In this document: positions 42,083 through 50,657 of the stretch, piece by piece
Position numbering within the stretch: position 1 is the stretch's first letter
Layout of the letters: the number at the start of each line of letters is the position of its first letter
Source of the DNA: Chryseobacterium camelliae
GTDB taxonomy: Bacteria > Bacteroidota > Bacteroidia > Flavobacteriales > Weeksellaceae
Assembly (NCBI RefSeq): GCF_002770595.1
Contig: NZ_CP022986.1
Location: 806,001-870,000 of the forward strand
Length of the DNA: 64,000 bases
Direction of reading: 5' to 3'
Notes under the pieces: generated by a model
The model's input: the letters and a program-made list of their open reading frames with translations, nothing else
Told to the model about the DNA's origin: nothing
Database searches by the model: none
Position numbers and translations under genes: made by a program

Positions 42083-44902
42083 TTAAAATGTTAAATTCAT
42101 ACCAAAGGTATAGATGGCAGAGATAGGGGCAATGTTCTGGTCGATTCCCATTTGTACTCTGTCTGTATTCAGGATCTCAGGTGAAAAACCATTGTACTTA
42201 AAGCTTGTCCAAGGGTTCTGTGCACTAACGTACAGTCTTAACCTTGTTAAGGCCATTGATCTTGCAAAATCTTTAGGCAGGTTATACCCTATGGTAACGT
42301 TTCTTAATCTGATATAACTTCCATCCTCAACAAAGAAGCTGTTCGGCTTGATGATGTCCTGGTTGTTGGTGGTCATAGGATACGTATTGGATGTTCCCTG
42401 ACCTCTCCATCTGTTGTTGTAGAAATCAAGATCCCAGTTTTCGTTACCATAACGCTGTTCACGGTTATAGTTATAGATCTTATTGCCATATACTCCCTGG
42501 AAGTCTACCGCGATATCGAAATCATATACGTTTAAATTGATACCGAAACCATACGTTCCTTTTGGAATCGGGCTTCCTAAGAATGTTTTATCTCTGGAAT
42601 CAATTACGCCGTTACCGTCGATGTCTGCAAATTTAAACCCTCCCACAGTAGCATTGGTCTGTTGTGCCCATGCATTTACATCAGCCTGATTCTGGAATAC
42701 TCCTGATACCTGATAACCATAATAAGAACCAACAGCCTGTCCTTCCTGTAATCTGATGATAGGATTTCCGAATAAGCTTGCTCCTGTTTCTAAGTAAGAA
42801 CCTCCGAATACGGATGTGATCTTATTTTTAAGAGTTGTTAAGTTTCCGTAAACCCCTAACCTTACTTTGTCCGTAATTTTAGTATCGTAATTAACATTTA
42901 CTTCGAAACCTCTGTTGTTGAATGAATAGGCATTAGTAATATAATTGTTCCAGTTTCCGGCACCGGATACTGTTCCCTGAACGACTCCGTAAACTACATC
43001 CTTGGAATCTTTATCGTAATAGGTTCCTTCAATTTTAAGTTTATTATTGAAAAGGGCCATTTCCACACCTACATCTCTACCCGTTGTTGTTTCCCATCCG
43101 ATATTCGGGTCAATAAACTGGTCTATGGTCGCTGCAGGATATCCCGTGTTTCCGTAATACGCTCCTGAATTAATAAAGGTAACCAATTGTGTGTAAGCAC
43201 GAGGCACGTTAGGATTACCTAGTTTACCCCAGCTGGCCCTTAGTTTCAATAAATTGAAAACATTCTGACCGCTCATGAAGTTTTCTTTTGAAATTACCCA
43301 GCCTGCACTCACTGCAGGGAATGTCCTGAAACGGTCGCCTGAAGAATACTTGGATGTACCGTCTCTACGAACGGATCCGTTCAAAAGATATTTTCCTTTA
43401 TAATCATAGTTAACCCTCGCAAATAAGGATTCAATCCTGTCCTGATAAGGAACTACGTCTCTGCCTACATCATAAGTTGTTCCTACTATACCGGTTCCAT
43501 TAAAGATATTCAAGGATTCATTGGTACCGTTATAATTTACATTTAAAGCTTCAAGATAGCTCTGCTGGTAGGAATTCCTTACTCTGGAGAACCCTGCCAG
43601 TACTTCAAGATTATGATCCCCCAACTGTTTCTTCCATCCTAAAGTATTATCCCACACGTAATTTCTTGTCCTGGAATCCCTTGTAAGAAGCTTCGTCGGC
43701 TTTTGCTGATCTTTAGGAAGATAGGTAAGTACAGGTGTGTATTCATACTGATTTGTATTGTAATTATCAGTAGTATAGCTTACCCTTAAAGTGAAATCCT
43801 TAAGGAATTTATATTCTGCCCAGACATTATTAAGCAGCCTTTCCTCCCTTGTCTGTCCTCTGAATAAATCCAGTACAGCTATTGGATTGGCAATAGAATA
43901 CCCGTTGAAAAACTGGTAATCACCGGTGGCTGCATTCATAGGACTGAATATCGGCGGCGCGTTATATGCATTTAACAGTGGGTTATTGATTGCATCTGTC
44001 CTCGTCTTGGAAAAAGTAAAATTATCTCCAATGGTTAGATTATCTGTAATCTTATAACTAAGATTTAACTTTGAACTGAATCTGTTAAACCCGTTTCCTG
44101 AATTGATGTTATTACCGGCATTAAAATTCCCTTCATCCTGCAGAAGTCCTAAACTCGCATAATAATTCAGCTTACCTAAGCTTCCTGAAGCTGAAAAATC
44201 GTTGGCATTAATAATGCTTGTTTTTCTGAAAATTTCATTGAACCAATTGGTATCTGCCGGGAAATTAGCTCTTGAAAGTGAACCGTTACTGGATCCTGTA
44301 TCATTGATGAGCTTTTCATTGTACAACTCAATATACTGGTCAGAATTAGCCATTTTTGGTATATTGGTAATCTTCTTGAACCCAAGATAAGAATTGAAAT
44401 TGTAAACAGGTTTTCCTTTTCCTGTTTTTGTTTTGATAATTACCGCACCGTTTGCAGCCTGGGCACCAAAGATCGCCAAACTGGACGGATCTTTTAGGAC
44501 GCTCATGGATTCAATATCCTGCGGATTTAAAAATGAAATATCGTTTGTGATAGTCCCGTCAACGATGAAAACAGTATACCCGCTTAATGAACCTACTCCT
44601 CTGATATCAACCCTCGGAGAACTTCCCGGTGATCCGGAGTTAACAATGTTCACACCGGCAAGTTTTCCCTGCACAGAACTCATTGGGTTGGCATTCGGCT
44701 TATCTGCAAGATCTTTGGCAGACACTACACCGATACTCCCCGTCACATTTTCTTTTTTCTGCGTACCATATCCCACAAGCACTACCTCCTCGATCTTCTG
44801 CTCCTTGGCAGTCGTATCTCTTGGGGTGGTCTGTGCATTGACGTTCATACCGAAGTAAAGAACAGCAATGAGACATGAATACTTTAAATCACGTTGTTTC
44901 AT
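42083..44902 (-). CDS. SusC/RagA family TonB-dependent glycan importer
   Basis: The outer-membrane channel of the Sus-like system has 939 residues from the ATG at 44902. The signal peptide is followed at once by the TonB box region EEVVLVGYGTQKKENVTGSI and the plug domain with DVRGVGS-like motif (VDIRGVGSLSG). The long barrel ends in FGMNLTF. The usual N-terminal carboxypeptidase-like extension domain of SusC proteins is absent. It imports oligosaccharides with SusD, energised by TonB. It is the first gene of the locus, with a -7 candidate TAATTTTG at 45000-45007 (minus). Confidence 0.95.
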   Translation of the reverse strand: MKQRDLKYSCLIAVLYFGMNVNAQTTPRDTTAKEQKIEEVVLVGYGTQKKENVTGSIGVVSAKDLADKPNANPMSSVQGKLAGVNIVNSGSPGSSPRVDIRGVGSLSGYTVFIVDGTITNDISFLNPQDIESMSVLKDPSSLAIFGAQAANGAVIIKTKTGKGKPVYNFNSYLGFKKITNIPKMANSDQYIELYNEKLINDTGSSNGSLSRANFPADTNWFNEIFRKTSIINANDFSASGSLGKLNYYASLGLLQDEGNFNAGNNINSGNGFNRFSSKLNLSYKITDNLTIGDNFTFSKTRTDAINNPLLNAYNAPPIFSPMNAATGDYQFFNGYSIANPIAVLDLFRGQTREERLLNNVWAEYKFLKDFTLRVSYTTDNYNTNQYEYTPVLTYLPKDQQKPTKLLTRDSRTRNYVWDNTLGWKKQLGDHNLEVLAGFSRVRNSYQQSYLEALNVNYNGTNESLNIFNGTGIVGTTYDVGRDVVPYQDRIESLFARVNYDYKGKYLLNGSVRRDGTSKYSSGDRFRTFPAVSAGWVISKENFMSGQNVFNLLKLRASWGKLGNPNVPRAYTQLVTFINSGAYYGNTGYPAATIDQFIDPNIGWETTTGRDVGVEMALFNNKLKIEGTYYDKDSKDVVYGVVQGTVSGAGNWNNYITNAYSFNNRGFEVNVNYDTKITDKVRLGVYGNLTTLKNKITSVFGGSYLETGASLFGNPIIRLQEGQAVGSYYGYQVSGVFQNQADVNAWAQQTNATVGGFKFADIDGNGVIDSRDKTFLGSPIPKGTYGFGINLNVYDFDIAVDFQGVYGNKIYNYNREQRYGNENWDLDFYNNRWRGQGTSNTYPMTTNNQDIIKPNSFFVEDGSYIRLRNVTIGYNLPKDFARSMALTRLRLYVSAQNPWTSFKYNGFSPEILNTDRVQMGIDQNIAPISAIYTFGMNLTF

Positions 44903-45270
44903 ATAGTTTAATTTTATTCGTACAATCACACTCTAAAGCAGTCTTCTGAACAACAGCCTAAAAAAAGGCGTTTATTTTTTCAAAAAAAGACATTAGACCC
45001 AAAATTATAAAAATATCCGAAACAACGTTAAAATCTCTTAAAAATTTTAAAATTTATAGTTAAAATTAAAAATATGATATAAACAGAGCACTTAGTGTAA
45101 ATTTATCTTAAAATTACTATTAATTAATTGTAAATTATTCAACATGTTTTACCGCTTCATATCATAAAATCATCCCCGATATCTTAAGCGGTAAGAAGAT
45201 TTTGATAAATGTAAAGGTCTGTTTAAATTTGGTCGGATATTTGAATAACCCACAAAATGAATCTAACGAA
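44903..45270. other. AT-rich intergenic region between susC and the DUF4197 gene
   Basis: A divergent promoter region without a gene. Apart from TAATTTTG (45000-45007, minus) for susC and the DUF4197 promoter at 45202-45231, nothing recognisable is present. Confidence 0.7.
45202..45231 (+). promoter_or_regulatory. Promoter of the DUF4197 gene
   Basis: TTG (45202-45204), 19 bp spacer, TAAATTTG (45224-45231). Transcription near 45236 gives a leader of about 35 nt to the ATG at 45271. Confidence 0.65.
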
Positions 45271-45948
45271 ATGAAAAAGTATATCATTATTGTCGCACTG
45301 GCCTTAGGTACCGGCGCAGTCATTAATTCTGCCATGCAGTCATGCACCAGCCTCGCCACTACAGATCTCGGATTATCCGTGATCAAAAGGTTACTCCTTA
45401 ACGGTATCGACAAAGGCATGAATATTTACAGCAGCAAAGAAGCTTTCCTTCAGAATAATATGGTAGACCGTGCTTTACCGAAGCAATTGCGCGATATCAA
45501 CAGTACGCTGGAAAAAATTGCTCCCTCCTTAGTAGCCAAAGAAAGGGAATATATAGCAGAAGCTGCTGCCTATACCGTAAATACTTCAAGGCCTATCCTG
45601 CAGAATGCTGTCAACAGCCTTACGGCCCAGGATGTAACGAGGATCATCCAGGGAACAACGGCAACGCAGATCCTAAAGGAAAAGGCATCCCAACAGCTCA
45701 TTGCCGCCATTGCCCCAAAAGTGGATGAAAAACTCAACCAATACGGCATTGTAAAAACCATCAATACGGCACTTTCCGGAAACAGCTTATTAGGCGGGCT
45801 GTTAGGCGGAAGCAGCAGCAATACAAGGGTTAATGCGGGCGGACTGAGCCAGCTGGCCTCGGAACAGCTGGTTAACGGCCTGTTCTATATCATTGAAGAC
45901 TATGAGCAGCAGAACTCCAGGGCACTGCTCGGGCCCCTTGGAAAATAA
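45271..45948 (+). CDS. DUF4197 lipoprotein
   Basis: The 225-residue protein of the DUF4197 family has a lipoprotein-like signal (IIIVALALGTGAVINSAMQSC). Family motifs include NGIDKGMNIYSSKEAFLQNN in the first third and IVKTINTALSGNSLLGGLLG and FYIIEDYEQQ in the last third. The function of the family is unknown. An upstream in-frame start would lie inside the promoter and is rejected. It is followed after 42 bp by a DUF493 gene on the same strand. Confidence 0.88.
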   Translation: MKKYIIIVALALGTGAVINSAMQSCTSLATTDLGLSVIKRLLLNGIDKGMNIYSSKEAFLQNNMVDRALPKQLRDINSTLEKIAPSLVAKEREYIAEAAAYTVNTSRPILQNAVNSLTAQDVTRIIQGTTATQILKEKASQQLIAAIAPKVDEKLNQYGIVKTINTALSGNSLLGGLLGGSSSNTRVNAGGLSQLASEQLVNGLFYIIEDYEQQNSRALLGPLGK

Positions 45949-45990
45949 GATATTTTTAGGTATCTTTACGTAATAAGATAAAATTTGCAG

Positions 45991-46296
45991 ATGGACATAC
46001 TTCAAGGAAACCAGCACGCCAGCCCGGAGGATTTTTATAAGTCCTTGAAGGCTAAACTGGAAGATCACCATGATTTTCCGGAGGATTATTTATTTAAATT
46101 CATTATTCCTACCGATCAAGCCAAGTTAACGGAAATTTACAAGGTTTTTGACGGTATTAAATTTACCCTGGGAAACCGGGAAAGTAAAAACGGGAAATAT
46201 ACTGCCTGCAACATCAATGCATTTGTACTGGATGCAGACCAGGTAGTAGACATATATCAGCAGGTCGCTAAAATAGAAGGCGTCATGCTCCTGTAA
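45991..46296 (+). CDS. DUF493 family protein (YbeD-like)
   Basis: The 101-residue cytosolic protein has the alpha-beta fold of the DUF493/YbeD family: FYKSLKAKLEDHHDFPEDYLFKF at the start and LTLGNRESKNGKYTACNINA in the middle. YbeD is a small possibly regulatory protein in Escherichia coli; the role here is unknown. The ATG at 45991 is chosen over an in-frame TTG at 45985. A terminator follows. Confidence 0.88.
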   Translation: MDILQGNQHASPEDFYKSLKAKLEDHHDFPEDYLFKFIIPTDQAKLTEIYKVFDGIKFTLGNRESKNGKYTACNINAFVLDADQVVDIYQQVAKIEGVMLL

Positions 46297-46302
46297 AAAA
46301 CA

Positions 46303-46327
46303 AAGTCAGCTTGTTAAAAGCTGACTT
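46303..46327. terminator. Terminator between DUF493 and arsC-like genes
   Basis: Stem AAGTCAGC...GCTGACTT with T4 after and A-rich sequence before, so it may serve both convergent genes. Confidence 0.8.
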
Positions 46328-46350
46328 TTCTGTTTTAAGATGATAAATCT

Positions 46351-46701
46351 TTATTTTTCTATAAAATACTTTACGTTTTCAACCGGCCTTCCCAGCATGG
46401 CTACCGAACCTTTAATCAGTATAGGTCGCTGAATCAGTGAAGGGTTTTCAGCCAGGATTTTGATCCATTCTTCTTCTGAATAATTTTTACCCGCAAATTT
46501 CTCGATATACAGCCTTTCATTTTTACGGATGATATGGAATACGCTCTGGTTGAGTTTTTTCAGTACTGTTTTCAGTTCTGTAATGCTCAAAGGGTCTTCA
46601 ATGATGTTGATGATTTCAAAAGGCACCCCGTTCTCGTCCAGATACTCGAGTACTGCTTTTGATTTTGAACAATTGGCATTATGTAAAACTTTAACCAGCA
46701 T
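46351..46701 (-). CDS. ArsC/Spx-like thioredoxin-fold protein
   Basis: The 116-residue protein of the arsenate-reductase-like family (ArsC/YffB/Spx group) has the active-site region NCSKSK, with one cysteine at 10 and no CxxC. The motif RPILIKGSVAMLGRP near residues 90-105 is typical of the family. Whether it reduces arsenate is not known; no arsenic-resistance gene is near. A -7 box TATATTTG lies at 46737-46744 (minus). Confidence 0.88.
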   Translation of the reverse strand: MLVKVLHNANCSKSKAVLEYLDENGVPFEIINIIEDPLSITELKTVLKKLNQSVFHIIRKNERLYIEKFAGKNYSEEEWIKILAENPSLIQRPILIKGSVAMLGRPVENVKYFIEK

Positions 46702-46787
46702 TAAGATTTGATTTTAAAAGACTAAGCGTATACCTACAAATATAAGAATTTTTAAAATAATATCCCGCGGCTTTTAAAATAGCTGCG

Positions 46788-47402
46788 TTAAAACAATCCG
46801 TATAGCTCCGCCTCTATTTTCTCCAGGATAAACCCGAAATCTTCTGGCTTCTCTACAAAGTCAAGATCGTCTACCTCAATGATGAGGAGCTTCCCTTCTG
46901 TATAGCCGGAGATCCATTTTTCGTATTTCTGGTTGAGCTTGGACAGGTATTCAATGCTGATGGATGCCTCATATTCTCTTCCTCTTTTGTAAATCTTTTT
47001 TACCAGGTTAGGAACATCCGATTTAAGATAGATCAGAAGGTCCGGCGCTGAGATAAAAGCTTTCATGAGGTTAAATACGGAAGCGTAATTATTGAAGTCC
47101 CTGTCTGAAAGGAGCTTCATGTCATTCAGGTTTTCTGCAAAGATATGGGCATCTTCATAGATGGTGCGGTCCTGGATGATATTCTTGCCGCTTTCCCGGA
47201 TTTCTTTTACCTGCCGGAAGCGGCTTCCCAGGAAGTAGATCTGCAGGGCAAAGCTCCATTTGCTCATATCCGCATAAAAATCTTCGAGATAAGGATTATG
47301 GTCTACATCCTCAAATTGTGCATCCCATCCGTAATGTTTGGAGAGCATGGTAGTTAATGTTGTCTTCCCTGCTCCGATGTTGCCTGTAACTGCAATGTGC
47401 AT
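46788..47402 (-). CDS. Deoxynucleoside kinase
   Basis: The 204-residue kinase of the deoxyadenosine/deoxyguanosine kinase family phosphorylates deoxynucleosides for salvage. The P-loop GNIGAGKTT is at 7-15. The Glu-Asp-rich lid and the ExxxRS-like motif (IQDRTIYEDAHIFAENL) are in place. It is 34 bp after a predicted propeller-like secreted protein gene; no functional link is evident. Confidence 0.93.
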   Translation of the reverse strand: MHIAVTGNIGAGKTTLTTMLSKHYGWDAQFEDVDHNPYLEDFYADMSKWSFALQIYFLGSRFRQVKEIRESGKNIIQDRTIYEDAHIFAENLNDMKLLSDRDFNNYASVFNLMKAFISAPDLLIYLKSDVPNLVKKIYKRGREYEASISIEYLSKLNQKYEKWISGYTEGKLLIIEVDDLDFVEKPEDFGFILEKIEAELYGLF

Positions 47403-47436
47403 ATATTTTCCCCTTAGTATTTACTGATTAACAAAA

Positions 47437-48405
47437 CTAAACTCCCGCTGCCTGAACCTCCACACTTTCCTCCATCAGCTTTCTCAATGGATCCTCTGCC
47501 TGCTGTTCAGCAGCGCTCTGTTGCTCCGGCTCTTTCTTCTCTCCGGTTTCCCCTGAAGTTTTTTCAGCCGGCTGGACAGGCTGCTTTTCAGTGTTGATTT
47601 TTAACGGTTCAGGTTCTTTTTGTTCCTGTGTGTCATCCGGTTGTTTAAGGGTGTAAAGATAAAGGTTGTTCGCTTTGATTTCAAAGAAAGAAAGGATATT
47701 TTTATCCACAATCTGTGCACCGGGATCAGTGAAAACCGTGGCCAGCTCCTTTTCCGGAATATATTTCAGGATAGCCTGGGCAGTGATGACCAGGATGGCT
47801 TCATTCTCCCGCCGGAAACGTTTCGCATTCTCTGTGGCGGCTTCAAAAATCTTTTCAAATTTTAAATTGTATACCCTGATATTTTTTTTGGTCAGGATGT
47901 AGACTTTGTTTTCATATACGAGAAGGTCCGTCAGTTCATCAAAGCTGCCGTCAAACGGATAGGAATTGATAGTGGTATCATTCCTGAAATTGTACTGGAT
48001 GAGCCGCTTTGAGCTTTCATCCAGAAGCCATAACTGCTGCAGGTCTTCCGCATATGCCATTTTGATAAAGCCGAATTTCTGACGAAAGTCTACCCGCTGG
48101 ATTTCATTCAGGTTCTGGTCTACGAACTTCATTTCCTGGGCGTTTTCAGAAAAGAGAGGGACACTCAGCGGATTCTGTACGCTTTGAACTTTATACGGAA
48201 CCGTAAGCATCATTTTTCCAAGCTGCTTTCCAAGGGAATCATATTTGGTAAAGCTGAAATCTTTATTTTTATAGATGTACAGATTGCCGTAATCATCTGC
48301 ATGCAGGTCATCTGCATCCTTCAGCTTCAGCGTGTCGAATGCCAGTTTTTTCTGCGCAGATAAAGAGCAGAAAAGCAAAACCGATAGTAAGTAGAATATT
48401 CTCAA
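47437..48405 (-). CDS. Secreted protein of unknown function, probably beta-propeller
   Basis: From the TTG at 48403-48405 the protein has 322 residues with the signal peptide MRIFYLLSVLLFCSLSAQKK. The middle repeats short beta-strand blocks (LHADDYGNLYIYKN, YAEDLQQLWLLDESS, DLLVYENKVYILTK), suggesting a propeller. The end is a low-complexity tail rich in Glu, Pro and Gln. The usual longer frame from 48444 starts on the -33 element of its own promoter and cannot be right. I recognise no function. Confidence 0.75.
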   Translation of the reverse strand: MRIFYLLSVLLFCSLSAQKKLAFDTLKLKDADDLHADDYGNLYIYKNKDFSFTKYDSLGKQLGKMMLTVPYKVQSVQNPLSVPLFSENAQEMKFVDQNLNEIQRVDFRQKFGFIKMAYAEDLQQLWLLDESSKRLIQYNFRNDTTINSYPFDGSFDELTDLLVYENKVYILTKKNIRVYNLKFEKIFEAATENAKRFRRENEAILVITAQAILKYIPEKELATVFTDPGAQIVDKNILSFFEIKANNLYLYTLKQPDDTQEQKEPEPLKINTEKQPVQPAEKTSGETGEKKEPEQQSAAEQQAEDPLRKLMEESVEVQAAGV

Positions 48406-48413
48406 AGTGATTA

Positions 48414-48444
48414 CAAAGATAGCGCTCCTGAGGAACGCTACCAA
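48414..48444 (-). promoter_or_regulatory. Promoter with palindrome in the spacer, predicted nearly leaderless
   Basis: On the minus strand TTG (48442-48444), 20 bp spacer, TATCTTTG (48414-48421). The spacer is mostly the inverted repeat TAGCG-N-TCCT-N-AGGA-N-CGCTA, a likely operator. The predicted start near 48408 lies 2-5 nt before the TTG start codon. Confidence 0.65.
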
Positions 48445-48483
48445 TTTACATTTTATTTTAATTGAATTTGCTTTTTTATTGCA

Positions 48484-49506
48484 TTACTGTATTTCAACTT
48501 CATAAATCTTAGACCAGTTCTTTCCGGTAACCAGCATATGATCTCCTTTAAAGGCAATCCCGTTCAGGACATCATCGCTGCCTTTGGTATTCTTCTGGGC
48601 AATTTCCGTAAAGTCAAATTTACCTACCACCTCGCCGTTCGCAGGATTGATTTTTAATATGAAAGGCTTCTGCCATACATTGGCATATATGAATCCGTTG
48701 TGGTATTCCAGCTCGTTTAACTGATTATAAATATCTTTATTTCCGCCTACGGGAACTTTTTTCAGTACCTTCGACGGATTATTAACATCCAAAAAGTAAA
48801 GATCATTAGATCCTGAATCGGCAATCAGGTTTGTGCCGTCATAAGTAAGTCCCCATCCTTCTCCGAATTCATTAGGCAGCATAAATTCAGCCAGCTTCTT
48901 TAACGTATGTTTATCGTATATAAACCCAATTTTATTCTGATAGGTAAGCTGAAAAATTTTATCTCCTGCCATAGCACATCCTTCGGAAAAGATATCGTTC
49001 GCCTGCCTTTCTACAATGTCAGGAGCCGTACTTCCCAGCTTATATTTTATTAAATGAGAAGACTTGGGTAAACCGTCACTTTCATAAACGTCATTTCCAT
49101 CCAGGAAGAAGCCTTCTACAAAATTTCCGGGATCATGAGGATATTCTGAAGTGATCTTATATCTGATATCCTGTTCCGGAATTTTTGAAAACACATTGAT
49201 AGTTGCGTCCTGAGACAGAGTTTCGCCGCTTTTGGTCTTAATATTAAATGTCAAATCGTTTTCACCAAATTCAAAGAATTCCGGATTAATGCTTAGATCT
49301 GCAGTTTCCCTATCACCAAAGCTTATAGAGATACTTTCTGCATCTTCAGTTACCTGCTTCGGCAGATTGATTTGATCTCCGAAATGATATTTTTTCTGCT
49401 CCATAGAATGGTTATAATCTGCTAATGAGTCCAGTATTTTCCGGTCATTTTTACAGGATATGAGCAGCAGTATCAGAGCAGCAAAACCAGCCAGCGTATT
49501 TTTCAC
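48484..49506 (-). CDS. Glutaminyl-peptide cyclotransferase (plant type), copy 1
   Basis: The 340-residue lipoprotein of the glutamine cyclotransferase family (PF05096) cyclises N-terminal glutamine to pyroglutamate and is a five-bladed propeller in plants and bacteria. The lipoprotein signal ends in LLLISC (Cys18). Family motifs ITSEYPHDPGNFVEGF, GFIYANVWQKPF and DVLNGIAFKG are all present. It starts with GTG at 49506 and lies 26 bp after a paralogous gene. The last 70 codons are almost identical to that paralog at the DNA level. Confidence 0.88.
   Translation of the reverse strand: MKNTLAGFAALILLLISCKNDRKILDSLADYNHSMEQKKYHFGDQINLPKQVTEDAESISISFGDRETADLSINPEFFEFGENDLTFNIKTKSGETLSQDATINVFSKIPEQDIRYKITSEYPHDPGNFVEGFFLDGNDVYESDGLPKSSHLIKYKLGSTAPDIVERQANDIFSEGCAMAGDKIFQLTYQNKIGFIYDKHTLKKLAEFMLPNEFGEGWGLTYDGTNLIADSGSNDLYFLDVNNPSKVLKKVPVGGNKDIYNQLNELEYHNGFIYANVWQKPFILKINPANGEVVGKFDFTEIAQKNTKGSDDVLNGIAFKGDHMLVTGKNWSKIYEVEIQ
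48497..48717. repeat. Gene-conversion tract in cyclotransferase copy 1
   Basis: This 221-bp stretch matches 49546-49766 with only two mismatches (48646 and 48660), while the rest of the two genes is much more diverged. Offset 1,049 bp. Confidence 0.85.
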
Positions 49507-49532
49507 TTAACTATCTTTTGATATATTAAGAA

Positions 49533-50555
49533 TTAATTGATCTCGACTTCATAAATCTTAGACCAGTTCTTTCCGGTAACCAGCATATGATCTCCTTTAA
49601 AGGCAATCCCGTTCAGGACATCATCGCTGCCTTTGGTATTCTTCTGGGCAATTTCCGTAAAGTCAAATTTACCTACCACCTCGCCGTTCGCAGGGTTGAT
49701 TTTTAATACGAAAGGCTTCTGCCATACATTGGCATATATGAATCCGTTGTGGTATTCCAGCTCGTTCAGCTGATCGTAAGCCTGGGAACTTCCCGCAACA
49801 GCAATATACTTAACCAGTTTGGAAGGATCTTTCGGATCAAGGAAGTACAGCAGCTTACTGCCGTCTGAGGCAATGAGGTTTTTCCCGTCATAGGTCAGTC
49901 CCCATCCTTCTCCCAGAACATTAGGATACGGAAACTCAGATAGAAGTTTCAGGGTATTTTTGTCATAGACATATCCTTTTTTGCTCTGCCAGGTCAGCTG
50001 GTATACTTTATCCCCTACAATGGTACTTCCCTCAGAGAAATCCTCCTGGGCCTGTTTGGTAGACATGAGAGGTGTTGTAGTTCCGAGCGTGTATTTCAGG
50101 ATCTGGGAAGAACCGTTCTGGCCGTCGCTTTCGTATACCGTATTCCCTTCAAGCTGGAAACCCTGGACAAAATTCTTGGGATCATGCGGATATTCCGAAA
50201 TAATCTTATACGGGATATTCTTTTCAGGGCTTTTGGCATATACGTTAATAGTGGCGTCCTGATTGAGTGTTTCCCCGCCTTTTGTTTTGATATTAAATGT
50301 TACCGGATTGTCTCCCAGGGTGAAAAATTTGGGATCAACCGTCAGATTTGATGTTTCTTTGTCCCCGAAGCTGATGGTAATGTTTTCCGCATTATCGGTT
50401 ACATCCTTGGGAAGGTTCAGTTTGTCTCCAAAGTGGTATCCTGTAGTCTCCATAGAATTGTTATAATCATTCAGGGATTCCAGGATCTTTTTATCGTTTT
50501 TACAGGAGGCCAGAAGGACCAGGGCTGCAAAACCTGCTATGATGCTTTTTTTCAT
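49533..50555 (-). CDS. Glutaminyl-peptide cyclotransferase (plant type), copy 2
   Basis: The paralog of the preceding gene has 340 residues from the ATG at 50553-50555. The signal peptide ends in VLLASC (Cys18). The same motifs occur (ISEYPHDPKNFVQGFQLEGN, GFIYANVWQKPF, DVLNGIAFKG). A longer frame to 50654 adds an N-terminus without a signal and is rejected; the -7 box TACTTTTG at 50577-50584 (minus) supports the shorter start. Tandem placement indicates a local duplication. Confidence 0.88.
   Translation of the reverse strand: MKKSIIAGFAALVLLASCKNDKKILESLNDYNNSMETTGYHFGDKLNLPKDVTDNAENITISFGDKETSNLTVDPKFFTLGDNPVTFNIKTKGGETLNQDATINVYAKSPEKNIPYKIISEYPHDPKNFVQGFQLEGNTVYESDGQNGSSQILKYTLGTTTPLMSTKQAQEDFSEGSTIVGDKVYQLTWQSKKGYVYDKNTLKLLSEFPYPNVLGEGWGLTYDGKNLIASDGSKLLYFLDPKDPSKLVKYIAVAGSSQAYDQLNELEYHNGFIYANVWQKPFVLKINPANGEVVGKFDFTEIAQKNTKGSDDVLNGIAFKGDHMLVTGKNWSKIYEVEIN
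49546..49766. repeat. Gene-conversion tract in cyclotransferase copy 2
   Basis: Partner of 48497-48717. Confidence 0.85.
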
Positions 50556-50657
50556 TGAAAATCGAAATATTTTCCTCAAAAGTAAGAAAAATTTATTTCC
50601 GGGCTTGCACTTAAGGGCCGGATTAACCAAATTATAACGTATGCAGGGCATCATGCA

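Noticed and set aside
47437..48444. Start of the propeller-like protein at 48444
   Set aside because: The first codon would be the TTG of the -33 element, upstream of the predicted transcription start, and it would disrupt the signal peptide.
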